A stretch of 64,000 nt of DNA from Schistocerca nitens (GCF_023898315.1 NC_064622.1:271923503-271987502), one strand, 5' to 3'. Shown: positions 9,480-21,530, numbered from the stretch's first letter. Numbers and translations are program-made. Notes: generated by a model from the letters alone, not told the origin.

Positions 9480-12425
9480 GAGACTGGTTTGATGCAGCTC
9501 TCCATGCTACTCTATCCTCTGCAAGCTTCTTCACCTCCCAGTACCTACTGCAGCCTACATCCTTCTGAATCTGCTTAGTGCATTCATCTCTTGGTCTCCC
9601 TCTACGATTTTTACCCTCCACGCTGCCCTACAATGCTAAATTTGTGATCCCTTGATGCCTCAGAACCTGACCTACCAACCGGTCCCTTCTTCTTGTCAAG
9701 TTGTGCCACAAATTCCTCTTCTCCCCAATTCTATTCAGTACCTCCTCATTAGTTACGTGATCTACCTATCTAATCTTCAGTATTCTTCTGTAGCACCACA
9801 TTTCGAAAGCTTCTATTCTCTTCTTGTCCAAACTATTTATCGTTCATGTTTCACTTCCATACATGGCTACACTCCATACAAATACTTTCAGAAACGACTT
9901 CCTGACACTTAAATCTATACTCGATGTTAACAAATTTCTCTTCTTCAGAAACGCTTTCCTTGCCATTGCCAGTCTACATTTTATATCCTCTTTACTTCGA
10001 CCATCATCAGTTATTTTGCTCCCCAAATAGCAAAACTCCTTTACTACTTTAATTGTCTCATTTCCTAATCTAATTCCCTCAGCATCACCCGACTTAATTC
10101 GACTACATTCCATTATTCTCGTTTTGCTTTTGTTGATGTTCATCTTATATCCTCCTTTCAAGACACTGTCCATTCCGTTCAACTGCTCTTCCTCCAAGTC
10201 CTTTGCTGTCTCCGACAGCATTACAATGACATTGGCGAACCTCAACGTTTTTATTTCTTCTTCATGGACTTTAATACCTACTCCAAATTTTTGTTTCGTG
10301 TCCTTTACTGCTTGCTCAATATAGAGATTGAATAACATCGGGGACAGGCTACAACCCTGTCTCACTCCCTTCCCAACCGCTGCTTCAGTTTCATGCCCCC
10401 TGACTCTTATAACTGCCATCTGGTTTCTGTACAACTTGTAAATAGCCTTTCGCTCCCTGTATTTTACCCCTGCCACCTTTAGAATTTGAAAGAGTATTCC
10501 AGTCAACATTGTCAAAAGCCTTCTCTAAGTCTACAAATGCTAGAAATGTAGGTTTGCCTTTCCTTAATCTATTTTCTAAGATAAGTCGTAGGGTCAGTAT
10601 TGCCTCACGTGTTCCAACATTTCTGCGGAATCCAAACTGATCTTCGCCGAGGTCGGCTTCTACCAGTTTTTCCATTCGCCTGTAAAGAATTCGCATTAGT
10701 ATTTTGCAGCTGTGACTTATTAAACTGATAGTTCGGTAATTTTCACATCTGTCAACACCTGCTTTCTTTGGGATTGGAATTATTATATTCTTCTTGAAGT
10801 CTGAGGGTATTTCGCCTGTTTCATACATCTTGGTCACCAGATCTTAGAGTTTTGTCAGGACTGGCTCTCCCAAGGCCGTCAGTAGTTCCAATGGAATGTT
10901 GTCTACTCCGGGGGCCTTGTTTCGACTCAGGTCTTTCAGTGCTCTGTCAAACTCTTCACGCAGTATCGTATCTCCCATTTCATCTTCATCTACATCCTCT
11001 TCCATTTCCATAATATTGTCCTCAAGTACATCGCCCTTGTATAGACCCTCTATATACTCCTTCCACCTTTCTGCTTTCCCTTCTTTGCTTAGAACTGGGT
11101 TCCTTGATGTATATACAAGTGGTTCTCTTATCTCCAAAGGTCTCTCTAATTTTCCTGTAGGCAGTATCTACCTTACCCCTAGTGAGATAAGCCTCTACAT
11201 CCTTACATTTGTCCTCTAGCCATCCCTGCTTAGCCATTTTGCACTTCCTGTCGATCTCATTTTTGAGACGTTTGTATTCCTTTTTGCCTGCTTCATTTAC
11301 TGCATTTTTATATTTTCTCCTTTTATCAATTAAACTCAGTATTTCTTCTGTTACCCAAGGATTTCTACTACCCCTCGTCTTTTTACCTACTTGATCCTCT
11401 GCTGCGTTCACTACTTCATCCCTCAGAGCTACCCGTTCTTCTTCTACTGTATTTCTTTCCCCCATTCCTGTCAATTGTTCCCTTATGCTCTCCCTGAAAC
11501 TCTGTACAATCTCTGGTTTAGTCAGTTTATCCTGATCCCATATCCTTAAATTCCCACGTTTTTGCAGTTTCTTCAGTTTTAATCTACAGTTCATAACCAA
11601 TAGATTGTGGTCAGAGTCCACATCTGCCCCTGGAAAAGTCTTACAATTTAAAACCTGGTTCCTAAATCTCTGTCTTACCATTATATAATCTATCTGAAAT
11701 CTGTCAGTATTTCCAGGCTTCTTCCATGTATACAACCTTCTTTTATGATTCTTGAACCAAGTGTTAGCTATGATTAAGTTGTGCTCTGTGCAAAATTCTA
11801 CCAGGCGGCTTCCTCTTTCATTTCTTAGCCCCAATCCATATTCACCTACTATGTTTCCTTCTCTCCCTTTTCCTACTACCGAATTCCAGTCACCCATGAC
11901 TATTAAATTTTCGTCTCCCTTCACTACCTGAATAATTTCTTTTATTTCGTCATACATTTCTTCAATTTCTTCATCATCTGCAGAGCTAGTTGGCATATAA
12001 ACTTGTACTACTGTAGTAGGTGTGGGCTTCGTGTCTATCTTGGCCACAATAATGCGTTCACTATGCTGTTGGTAGTAGCTTACCCGCACTCCTATTTTTT
12101 TATTCATTATTAAACCTACTCCTGCATTACCCCTATTTAATTTGTTATTTATAACCCCGTATTCACCTGACCAGAAGTCTTGTTCCTCCTGCCACCGAAC
12201 TTCACTCATTCCCACTATGTCTAACTTTAACCTATCCATTTCCCTTTTTAAATTTTCTAACCTACCTGCCCGATTAAGGGATCTGACATTCCACGCTCCG
12301 ATCCGTAGAATGCCAGTTTTCTTTCTCCTGATAACGACGTCCTCTTGAGTAGTCCCCGCCCGGAGATCCGAATGGGGGACTATTTTACCTCGGGAATGTT
12401 TTACCCAAGAGGACGCCATCATCAT
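9480..12425 (-). pseudogene. RTE-like endonuclease-reverse transcriptase, decayed
   Basis: The polyprotein would nick target DNA and copy its own RNA by target-primed reverse transcription. The N-terminal part (12425-11130) is an APE-type endonuclease with GAWNVRSLN, SEVRWQ, MGDWNSVVG and VDSDHNLL. Reverse-transcriptase motifs follow: NYRTISLISHSCKI, EDQFGFR, FVDLEKAFD and RQGCSLSPMLFNLYIE. The catalytic FADD box reads FANVIVML, so both acids are gone. Frameshifts are visible near 11125 and 10510. In-frame stops occur at 10844-10846 and 9844-9846, the latter TGA at a Trp position that is intact in the relative at 36733-37146. This is the same family as 36466-37400. Confidence 0.9.
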
Positions 12426-12739
12426 TTAACCATACAGTAAAGCTGCATTTCCTCGGGAAAAATTACGGCTGTAGTTTCCCCTTGCTTTCAGCCGTTCGCA
12501 GTACCAGCACAGCAAGGCCGTTTTCGTTAGTGTTGCAAGGCCAGATCAGTCAATCACCCAGACTGTTGCCCCTGCAACTACTGAAAAGGCTGCTGCCCCT
12601 CTTCAGGAACCACATGTTTGTCTGGCCTCTCAACAGATACCCCTCCATTGTGGTTGCACCTACGGTACGGCCATCTGTATCGCTGAGACACGCAAGCCTC
12701 CCCACCAACGGCAAGGTCCATGGTTCACGGGGGTAGGAA
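12426..12739 (-). promoter_or_regulatory. 5' leader of the RTE-like LINE
   Basis: GC-rich leader between the 5' target duplication and the first endonuclease ATG. In RTE elements this region holds the internal promoter. Several short complementary segments make it foldable, but no specific ribozyme could be assigned by eye. Confidence 0.5.
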
Positions 12740-12751
12740 AAACTGACAACT

Positions 12752-13586
12752 AAAATACATAAATGTATTTATGTAACTACTAGTAAATGCTATTTTATTA
12801 TTGTATCTGAAAATACAGTCACAAAATTTTTCATACGAGGGCACTTCTAAACCTAAGTTACACAGTATTACGACTGGGCAAGTAACTTCCATTGAATGTT
12901 GCGCTTCACTTCAAAATGAGACATGTACATAACACTAAAATGAAATTAAATGATCGTTTGGCATATTCTGTATCGTTCATACCGTTCGGTGCAATAGGTT
13001 ATCCTCGGTGTCATTTTCGGTTCTTTATCCCATATTCCTAATAAGTAAGCTTCTGAGACCTGTTACCGTTTGGTCTTTCTGCCGATTTTTCGACAACCGT
13101 ACTGAGAGATTTTGGATTTCGGTATGGCCCTCTAGTTCGGTTCGTTGTGTCATGTTTACACCTAGATTTTGTTATTTTAAACATATTGAGCGGTTTTAGC
13201 TTCCGATTTAGAGGCTGTGTTACTGAAGAAACATCAGGAAGCGTCCGGGTGGAAAGTGAGATCATAATAGACTGTTTTCCTTTGTTAGTAATATGGCTTG
13301 TATTGTTGTTACTGTGAATGATTATAACATAAAAAAACAGTTTCGGTCAATATTCTCACAACATACCGGTTATTTTTACGTAATTAAGAGTTTTAAAATT
13401 CATTACATTTCAAAAGGTCGGCTCTGCTTACGTATATAACATGAGCTTTAGCTGAAATTACTAGTGACTTTTCATTTCAAACTTGTAAGTAACGATGCAA
13501 AAGGAATTTTGTGATCCCTGATAGAGGAAATCTTCCAAAATTTCATGCATTTACGGCTTACGCCCGCATATTCGGCATCGAAGTCA
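12752..13586. other. No recognisable gene
   Basis: AT-rich sequence without identifiable domains or repeats between two LINEs. Confidence 0.5.
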
Positions 13587-14150
13587 GCTTACATCTACAT
13601 CTACATGTACATGGATACTCTGCAAATCACATTTAAGTGCCCGGCAGAGGGTTCATCGAACCACCTACACAATTATCTATTACTCCAATCTCGAATAGCG
13701 CCCGGAAAGAATGAACACCTATATCTTTCCGTACGAGCTCTGATTTCCCTTATTTTATTGTATAGTAATCGTTCCTTCCTATGTAGGTCGGTGTCAACAA
13801 AATATTTTCGCATTCGGAGGAGAAAGTTGGTGACTGGAATTTCGTGAGAAGATTCCGTCGCAACGAAAAACGCCTTTCTTTTGATGATTTCCAGCCCAAA
13901 TCCTGTATCATTTCTGTGACACGCTCTCCCATATTTCGCGATAATTCAAAACGTGCTGCCTTTCTTTGAACTTTTTCGATGTACTCCGCCAGTCTTATCT
14001 GGTAAGGATCCCACACCGCGCAACAGTATTCTAAAAGAGGGCGGACAAGCGTTGTGCACGAAGTCTCCTTAGTAGGCCTGTTACATTTTCTAAGTGTCCT
14101 GCCAATAAAACGCAGTCTTTGGTTAGCCTTCCCCACAACATTTTCTATGC
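13587..14150 (-). mobile_element. CR1-like LINE, 3' end only
   Basis: Minus-strand remnant of the reverse-transcriptase C-terminus, with VVGKANQRLRFIGRTLRK, LVRPLLEYCCAVWDPYQIRL and SRNMGERVTEMIQDLGW. A short 3' UTR and a (TAGATG)n-type tail visible as CTACATCTACATCTACATG near 13590-13610 follow. It is 5' truncated near 14150. The same family is almost complete at 45205-48760. Confidence 0.85.
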
Positions 14151-14918
14151 TTTCCTTCCCACTCTCTCGAGTGGTATTACTTGGAATTGAGCACTGTAGA
14201 CCTGTGAGTTGTAGTAGGTAAGTTGGTAAGGCAACGAACTGCCGTAGGTTCGCATATAGCTGGGTACGAAAATATCTTTTTTCCTTTCCGTGTTTGTAAC
14301 ACATTCTGAGACTTCGTTAATAGTGAAAATTAAGCTCTTTTCTGAAATAGTCATTGTTATTTACACGTAAGAGTGCGCTTTCTCAGTAATTAGTATATTT
14401 CGATTTCGCGACTTCCATATGTTTAAGAAATGAAAGATGAAATTGCTGTGCGTGAAACAACTGACAGTGACATTTATACTTTTTCTTTTTTTCTGAATAC
14501 GTAGCGATTTCCGAGAGTGGGGTCAGACAGGAATCTAAGAGCACAACTTAAATTACTGCGAATGAAACTAGCAGTAATCGTTTTTATACTCTAGTTTGTC
14601 ACAAGTATTTATCTGCAATCGAATCCTTAAGAACAGTAGACAAAGATGAAAGATTCCCACCACAGTATCTTCAGACTCCACCACCATATATGAAACACTT
14701 TGATTCACCAGATGTATATTATAAACTAAAACGAGCTTCTACAGCTGCACTCTCCACGCGCTCTCGAAAAGGCGGTTTTTAAAATGTTTTTTATGAACCA
14801 AATCGTTGATGTACCATATCCACCATTCTTATCTCTAGGAGCGAGTTTCAACCGCATTCTATGAATCTTTGACACTCTCTTAAACAAGTTTTCGGGTTCG
14901 TGGAGATCTGTTCTGTCT

Positions 14919-15047
14919 ATGCAACTAATTGAAGGCAGTTTGTTTATTGCCATACGCGTTTCGCTTATTTTATTTGTGAAGCATCTTCACGAATAAAAGA
15001 AGCGAAACGCGTATGGCAATAAACAAACTGCCCTCAGTTAGTTGCAT
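14919..15047. repeat. Short-armed palindrome with paired hammerhead-like motifs
   Basis: Arms of about 60 bp (about 14919-14980 and 14988-15047) share GCCATACGCGTTTCGC and its complement. The minus-strand motif reads GTGAAGA (14984-14990), stem GCTT/AAGC, GAAA (14959-14962), palindrome CGCG, then TA. The right arm repeats the GAAACGCGTA end on the plus strand. Confidence 0.6.
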
Positions 15048-15465
15048 AGATGGAACGTAACTTCATGAATTTTGAAGCAACTAAGGAACGACGAAAAACA
15101 GAAAAAAATAAGGAATTTTTCAGATGTTTCTATAGATGTATTTGTACAATGTGGTACTGCACTCCATTCCTAACTCATATTCCGAAACGTAAAATCCAAA
15201 ACAAGACATCAATGTGAATGATAATAAAATGACATAATGTGCCATTTGTGACAGAGATAATGGTTTTAATTTGGACAAAGCATGGAATCCGGCACTTGGA
15301 TTAATTAAACTGCAGAGAAGTCGTCACCGTGTCACCGCCGCCGATCAAACATCGATAAGCGAATCGAATGTCTGTACGCCTTCGCCACAGGCGGCGCATG
15401 TGTAAGTGTATGTCTCTGCCGCTGACCAGCATCTGTGACCCGCATGCGCAGTACAGCCGCGGTGG

Positions 15466-15476
15466 AGCATATAAGG
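15466..15476 (+). promoter_or_regulatory. TATA-box-like site
   Basis: GCATATAAGG with TATAA at 15470-15474. In the sequence before the LINE insertion this site would lie about 40 bp upstream of the hammerhead-like motif at 17885-17927. The LINE at 15498 inserted just downstream of it. Confidence 0.35.
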
Positions 15477-15497
15477 CCCCGCTTGGCATCTTGTCGT

Positions 15498-17861
15498 TAT
15501 CCTCCATGACGATCGACCCTTTCCTGGCAACCTCAATAAGGCTAACCATTTTGCTTCCCACCTATCCGAGGTCTTCTCCATTCCTGACGATCCCCATTTT
15601 GATTACTCCCTCTTCCCTGTTGTCCTTGACCGCACTGACACCTCTGTCCCCCTGCTCGCCCCTAGCTTCCAGTACTTGAATCGGTTACCCCCCTCAGACA
15701 TCAACACTCCCATCACCACCCAAGCCATCACACTCGTCCTCCGCTCCAAACGCTACACCGCCCTTGTCATGATGGCGTCACCTACCGTCACCTCACGGAA
15801 TGCCCTCCATCCTTCCTGTCTGTCCTTGCTACCCTGTACAATGTCCTCCTCTCCACTGGATTTTACCCCGACCTGTGAAAGACTTCCCGTGTCCTGCTGT
15901 TCCCTAAACCTAACAAACCCCGCTCTGATACCTCTTCCTATCGTCCAATCTGCCTCACCTCCGTGTTCAGTAAGGCCTTTGAGGCCATCCTTTCTCGCCG
16001 TATTCACCGCCACCTTAACCAGCACTACCTCCTTCCTCTTACCCAATGTGGCTTCCACCCTTCCTTCTCCGCCGACGACCAGCTCCTTAACCTTACCAAT
16101 CTTCTTTCCCTCCAACTTAACTCCCATCGCTCTGCTATCTTTGTTTCCCTTGATCTCCAGAACGCCTATGACCGTGTCTGGCATCCTGGGCTCCTCTTCA
16201 GATTCCAGACCTATGCTTTCCCCATCAACTTCGTCTGTCTCGTTGCTTCCTTCCTCTCCCATCGTCCCTCCTATGTGACTATCCACAATTCCAACTCCCG
16301 TACTTTCTACCCCTCTGGCGGCGTGCCCCAAGGTTCTGTCCTTTCCCCTCTCCTCTATCTCCTGTACACTGCAGATATGCCCAAACTCCCCCCCCCCCCC
16401 ATCCTGTTCATCCTATCCAGTTCGCTGATGACACCGCCTTCCTAGCCCTTTATCCTACCCTTCAACGGTCCCAACATACCCTCCAAACCCATCTTGACCA
16501 ATTCACCACTTGGTGCAACCAGTGGCTCCACCGTGTTAATCCCTCCAAGACCCAGGCGATCATCATAGGCAGCACCACCCGCTCCTTCCGCCTCCATGAT
16601 TTCTACCTCACCATTTATGGCCATCCTTTCCACCTCACTCCTACCCTCAAATACCTTGGCCTCACACTCTACCACGACCTCACCTGGACTCCCCATCTCC
16701 TTACCATCCAAAAAAAAGCTCACAACCGCTTCCGCCTCCTGAAACTCCTGTCTGGCCGGATGTGGGGTCTGCATCCTTCACACCTACAAATCCTTGATCT
16801 GCCCCATCCTTTGTCATGCCAGTGTCGCTTGGATTTCCGCCCCTCCTCGGTTCTATAAAGCCCTCCAAATCCTCGAACGCCATGCACTCTGCCTCGCCTT
16901 CTGCATCCGCCTGCCCCCCACGCGCATCCTCTACGACCTCATCCCCTCCCCCCACCTTCTCCTTTTCCTTGAACACATCCGCACACTATATATTGTCCGC
17001 CGCCTTGATCCCCCTCACCCCCTGGTGTCTCCCTTCCTCTCCACCCCCAACCAGTTGCCGCACCTTTACCATTGTCTCCCACCCTCTCTCCATCTCCACA
17101 CCCTCCATCTCCTTTCCCAACACAACTTCCACTGTCTACCCCTCCTGGATGGTGAAATTCGCCCTGACATCTACCCTTCCTACCAACTCTAACCCCATCT
17201 TCCTGCCTCCTCCTCAGGGCTCCATCTCCTCCCCCTCCCTCCTCCTGAGCGGCTTCCCCCTCCTACTCCCCCTCCATCTCTTGTGCCTCCTTTCAGTGTC
17301 TCTGTGCTCCCTCCTGCCCTGTCTTCCCTCTTCCTCTCCTGCCCCACGTGTCTCCTGTCTCTTCGTGAACCCACTGATGCCCCTCCTCTCTTCATCCCGC
17401 CGCTTCCCCAGCTGCCCCATGCTCTCCCCTCCTTTTCCGTCCTCTCTGACCTTTCCCTCGGCAGGTCCCACCTGGCAGTGTTTATTCTTCGCCGTGTGTG
17501 CTCCAAGTGGGTTTTAAGTGTGTTATTCCGAATTGTTTTTAATACTGTGGCCGACCTTTAACCTGTGAATGTGCATTCAGTGTCTTCTCTGTGTTCTAAG
17601 AATCGCCAACTGTGTTTTTTAACATTTACTGGTGACTTTGTTAACTGTCCCCCATGAACGTCTTCATGTCCATGTATTTTTACCTCCATTTTCTCCCCTG
17701 ATTCTTTTTTATGTTCCACTTTCTTATCTCCTTATGTATGTATCATTTTATTCTTGTTTTAGTTGTCGTGTCAGTCGGCTGAAGAGCGGCAGATTGTGCC
17801 GCTGACTGCCCTCCCCTGCCCATATGGGGCAGGGGAATGAAATCACAATAAAGAAAAAAAA
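15498..17861 (+). mobile_element. 5'-truncated jockey-like LINE with 10-bp target duplication
   Basis: Perfect duplications ATCTTGTCGT lie at 15488-15497 and 17862-17871. The body is extremely C/T-rich on the coding strand. Its 3' end has the paired segment GCTGAAGAGCGGCAG...GCCGC, a GGGGCAGGGG hairpin, an AATAAA and a short A tail. A second 3' end of the same family lies at 62217-63088. Confidence 0.93.
15520..17192 (+). pseudogene. Jockey-like reverse transcriptase, truncated and frameshifted
   Basis: Reverse-transcriptase segments appear in changing frames: SSYRPICLTSVFSKAFEAIL (about 15930-15990), QCGFHPSFSADDQL, IFVSLDLQNAYDRVWH, GGVPQGSVLSPLLYLLYTAD (to about 16380), then after a run of C residues QFADDTAFLALYP, WCNQWLHRVNPSKTQ and LKYLGLTLYHDLTWTPHL. 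The C-terminal part continues in 16794-17192. The FADD box is intact. The frameshift falls in the poly-C run near 16388-16400. The endonuclease domain is missing because of 5' truncation. Confidence 0.85.
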
Positions 17862-17884
17862 ATCTTGTCGTCTGTCTTGTGTCT

Positions 17885-17927
17885 CACTCTGAGGATAGCC
17901 GGACGATATGCGGCCGAAATATCAGTG
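17885..17927 (+). ncRNA. Hammerhead-ribozyme-like motif, good fold
   Basis: Stem I CACT (17885-17888) pairs with AGTG (17924-17927). The core CTGAGGA (17889-17895) matches CUGAnGA exactly. Stem II is GCCG (17898-17901) with CGGC (17911-17914). GAAA is at 17916-17919 and TC stands at the cleavage position (17922-17923). Stem III would be minimal. A few unpaired bases flank stem II, so activity is uncertain. Confidence 0.5.
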
Positions 17928-17999
17928 GAGGAAATTTTATTTGCGCGGCTGCATGCCCGAAATTTAATGGATTATTCATTACGCCGCGAGAAGTTGAAA

Positions 18000-19188
18000 A
18001 TGCATCTCAATTTTGTGTTTCACTGCAGTTAAAGTTCAGAACTTTAACTGTTGAGAGTTATATGTTCATGTTTGCTAAGTGTTTCACTAATGTAATGAAA
18101 GTGTGTTTAGTTTTCTCTGCTACAGTGGTCAGGATTAAGGGCCCCACTCCACTGAAAGTAGTTCAAAAGGCACAAAGTTACTTAATTATATGAAGTTTCA
18201 ATTACTCTTGCTATTAAAGTCAAATTCTGTACAATATTGTGTTCCTCTTTTGTATTAAAAGTGCATATTAATTGTGTAGTTGTGCAGTTTGTCTATTGTG
18301 CTCACGCTACATAACGATTAATAGAATGACAACTACCTATGAAAACAGTAACTTCTTTATTCAAAAGACAGTGAGAAGTAATCTGTTAGTGAATTCCATT
18401 TAATTTTCATTTTAAATAAAAAGGGATTTACCTGAGAGGGACTTAACCTAAGACCAGTATATAATTTTGCAGTGAACTACATTTACAATTTTTTGTCAGG
18501 TAGGAAAATATTTGAAAAGTAATATTGAACCTATGCCTATTTTATGATTCTACAGTGAATATTGGTAGTAATATTGTTGAGACCATTCAGTTGACCAATC
18601 CTTGAAGGCAAAAGTATATGTCATTTTCTGTTACTGTTATGCAAATAGCCATGTTCTCTTATAACTGTTAGCACTTTCTTTAACGTGAACATATGCAGGT
18701 GCCAGAGTTCATTGCACTCTCGTGTGACGAAGTATAGGCTGTAATTGCCCATTGAAGTGACTTATTTTTAGTTTCTTGAATAAGAATGTTACTCATTCTT
18801 ATGCCTTATTAGGCTGGCGACCGTTTTCTTTATTCTTTGAACAGTGTAGATAGGTAAAATATTCTTTGTTACTGTTTAAATATTTACGTAATTCTGGCTT
18901 TCACTTCCGATAAGCTACCTCCGTTACGTATTTCACAGTCAACACAAACAAAATTCCTCTCAGAGGGTAACACTGCTCTGTTGCTTTACACCATAATTAC
19001 TTTAACAAAATAGTTCCATTTTACGATCTGCTTCCCACTTCAAGGTTATGGTGTAGCAGTAGCAGACGGAAGTGTTATACGTGGCTTTTCCGCAACACGA
19101 CTATTTGTTCTGTTGGGGTATAGTACGTAATAAACCAAATTTGGTATTTGATTGCACAATCTACGTAAAACAGGTTGCAATGTTATAA
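18000..19188. other. No recognisable gene
   Basis: AT-rich sequence. The open frame ending at 18193 has no recognisable domain. Confidence 0.5.
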
Positions 19189-20275
19189 ATGCATCATCCA
19201 CCTCTACATACTAATTCCCCAAGCCACCATACCATGCGCGGCGGAAGGTACCACGTACCACTTCCGGTCATTTCTTTTCCTGTTCCACTCGCAAACAGAG
19301 TGATTGGAAAAGGACTGCCTATAAACCTCCTTGACAGCCCTAATTACCCTTATCTTCGTGGTTGCTACACGAAATGTATGTCGGAGACAGGAGAATCGTT
19401 CTGCAGTCAGCTACAAATGCTGGTTCTCTGAATTTTCTCAGTAGTGTACCGTGAATAGAGGGTCGCCTTCCCTCCAGTTCAAATGGTTCAAATGACTCTG
19501 AGCACTATGGGACTTAACAGATGAGGTCATCAATCCCCTAGAACTAAGAACTACTTAAACCTAACTAACCTAAGGACATCACACACATACATGCCGGAGG
19601 CAGGATTCGAACCTGCGAACGTAGCGGTCGCGCGGTTCCAGACTGTAGCGCCTAGAACCGCTCGGCCACACCGGCCTGTCTTTCCTCCAGTGATTCCTAC
19701 TGGAGTACTTGAAGCATCTCCGTAGTATACGAATGTTGATGGAACCTAACGGTAACAAATATAGCAGCCCACTTCTGAATTGCTTCTGTATCTTCCTTTA
19801 ATCCGACCTGATGGGGTCCCAAACACTCGAGCAGTATTCAGTATGTGACCCAGTAGTATTCTATACGCGGTTTCTTTACAGATGAACCACATATTCCAAA
19901 AATTCCCCCAAGAAACCGAACTCGACCGTTCGCCTTCCATGCTACTATCCTTACACATTGGTTCCATTTCATATCGATTTGCAATGTTACCCCTACTTAT
20001 TTAATCGACTTAACTGTGTCGAGCAGGGCACTACTAATGCTGTATTCATATATTATGGGATTGTTTTCCCTACTCATCTTCATTAACTTACATTTTTCTC
20101 CATTTAGAGCTGGCTGCCATTCATCATTCGAACTTTAAATTTTGTCTAAGTTTCTTTGTATCCTATAGACAGTCAACGACGACACCTTCTGGTACACCAC
20201 AGCATCAACAGCAAACTACCGCAGGTTGCGGTCATCCTGTTTACTAGGTCATTTATGTACATAGAGAATCACATT
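19189..20275 (-). mobile_element. LINE relic (same family as 6551-9055), split by SINE
   Basis: Reading leftward: a FSMYINDLVNR-like segment near 20275, then NDEWQPALNGEKCKLMKMS, SALLDTVKS and EYCSSVWDPIRSD, and beyond the SINE a C-terminus with SFSNHSVCEWNRKRNDRKW near 19350-19250. Stops and shifts are numerous. The wording matches the LINE at 8426-9055. Confidence 0.75.
19479..19679 (-). mobile_element. tRNA-derived SINE with 12-bp target duplication
   Basis: Complete main-family SINE inserted in the LINE relic. Flanks CTTCCCTCCAGT (19467-19478) and CTTTCCTCCAGT (19680-19691) match at 11 of 12 positions. Confidence 0.92.
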
Positions 20276-20310
20276 TGTCATCACATTCCTCCTCCTCTTC
20301 GTTTTCATTC

Positions 20311-20313
<3 letters not shown>

Positions 20314-20361
<48 letters not shown>
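20314..20361. repeat. (TC)n microsatellite
   Basis: About 24 uninterrupted TC units. Confidence 0.97.
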
Positions 20362-20362
<1 letters not shown>

Positions 20363-21233
20363 CATTCTGTCGAGTAAACGTGAATATATAAGTCAGTCCA
20401 TAAAGTAGATCCAGTGCTACAACGGAAAAGAATAGGTCACCGTATTGTTGTGAGGAAATAAGCAATCATTTATTCTATAGCGTAGGGTGTAATTGCGTGT
20501 TGTAGCATGTTATAAGGATATTCGACTTCAGAATTACAAAAATAAGCAGAAATTACCTGTTTTTTCTCGAAGTCATGCTAAAACAGCGATGCACAAGTGG
20601 TGCAAAGAGAACGTGTAAAGTACACGCTGCAAAAACGCACAGCAAGTTCAGTTAATTACACGACATTGATGAAAAAATAACTGGCTGTAGCATACATGCT
20701 GCATGGGGACTGAGGAGTTTAAAAATGAAATTAATTTACTCATCAGGCTTGTTACAAGGCAGTGGTTCATAGCAAAGGGGTGCCCTTCACGGTCGCGTAA
20801 TATCACTGCCAATATTACTTCTACGCCATGCTTATAGTAACGGGGGGACTAACAGAAGACGCAAGAAGTGTGCTCGGCTTACACCATCACTTCTGATACT
20901 GTTTTGAAATAAACGTTGCTACTGACTGTGTAGCTAACTGGAATTTTCAATCTTTGAATCTAAAGAAATAGATAATTTTTAGGAGTATCTAATGGCAAAC
21001 ATTATTAAAGTTCCTTTCACTTGTTAGAGTTTCTAAGCTCCTTTCTTTAGATTAGATAAGAAATGGTCGATAATCTTTGTGTAAGCGTACAAAAGCCTAG
21101 AAGAAGGTGCAAAGTCTGTCTAAAATTATTTTTATTTTTGATATCGTGATTGTGTAAATTATAATTCAACTGTGTGTTGTCGTAACGATAAAGGAAATGT
21201 TCGTCTTTTGCAAACCAAATCTTTTCCTGTCTG
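20362..21233. other. No recognisable gene
   Basis: AT-rich, no domain or repeat recognised. Confidence 0.5.
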
Positions 21234-21271
21234 CCACATATGTTTCACCCATTTATGTTAAGCATCTTCAG
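21234..21271 (-). ncRNA. Hammerhead-like motif, left member of inverted pair
   Basis: Minus-strand core CTGAAGA (21265-21271), weak stem II, GAAA (21243-21246) and the palindromic ACATATGT. The position after the palindrome is G, which disfavours cleavage. The sequence beyond it resembles the sequence beyond the plus-strand motif at 21531. Confidence 0.4.
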
Positions 21272-21530
21272 TGGTATGTGATGAGGGACGAGATGGAGGA
21301 AGGGCGAGTTAGTAGTGGGTCATGTACAAAGAAATATTTACTGGAAGAAACGTATAGTATGTGATTTTAGCACAGATAGAGCAGCAAATGGCTGCATGAA
21401 CAGGACACAGAAATGAATGTAAGTAAAAAACACAACCATATAATCGTAAATAGAAATAGCTATACCTAAACAAACTACCAAAGAATCACTGCAAATCTCA
21501 TATCAATAATTTTATATGTATTATAGATCA

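Larger units (their letters stand above)
9459..12739 (-). mobile_element. Full-length RTE-like LINE with 12-bp target duplication
   Basis: Perfect duplications AAACTGACAACT at 9447-9458 and 12740-12751 bracket 3281 bp. In the minus orientation a leader of about 310 bp (12739-12426) is followed by an endonuclease/reverse-transcriptase frame and a short GTT-repeat tail next to the 3' duplication. The complete 5' end is unusual among the mostly truncated LINEs here. The coding part has frameshifts and stops (see the pseudogene entry). Confidence 0.93.

Noticed and set aside
15676-16331. Long open frames on both strands in the C/T-rich LINE
   Set aside because: They come from base composition. 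The real reverse-transcriptase frames are identified by motif and run through several frames.
16816-17561. Overlapping Pro/Ser- and Arg/Gly-rich frames of 80-230 residues
   Set aside because: Composition artefacts of the LINE 3' region, with no domain. The same kind of frame appears at 62167-62706.
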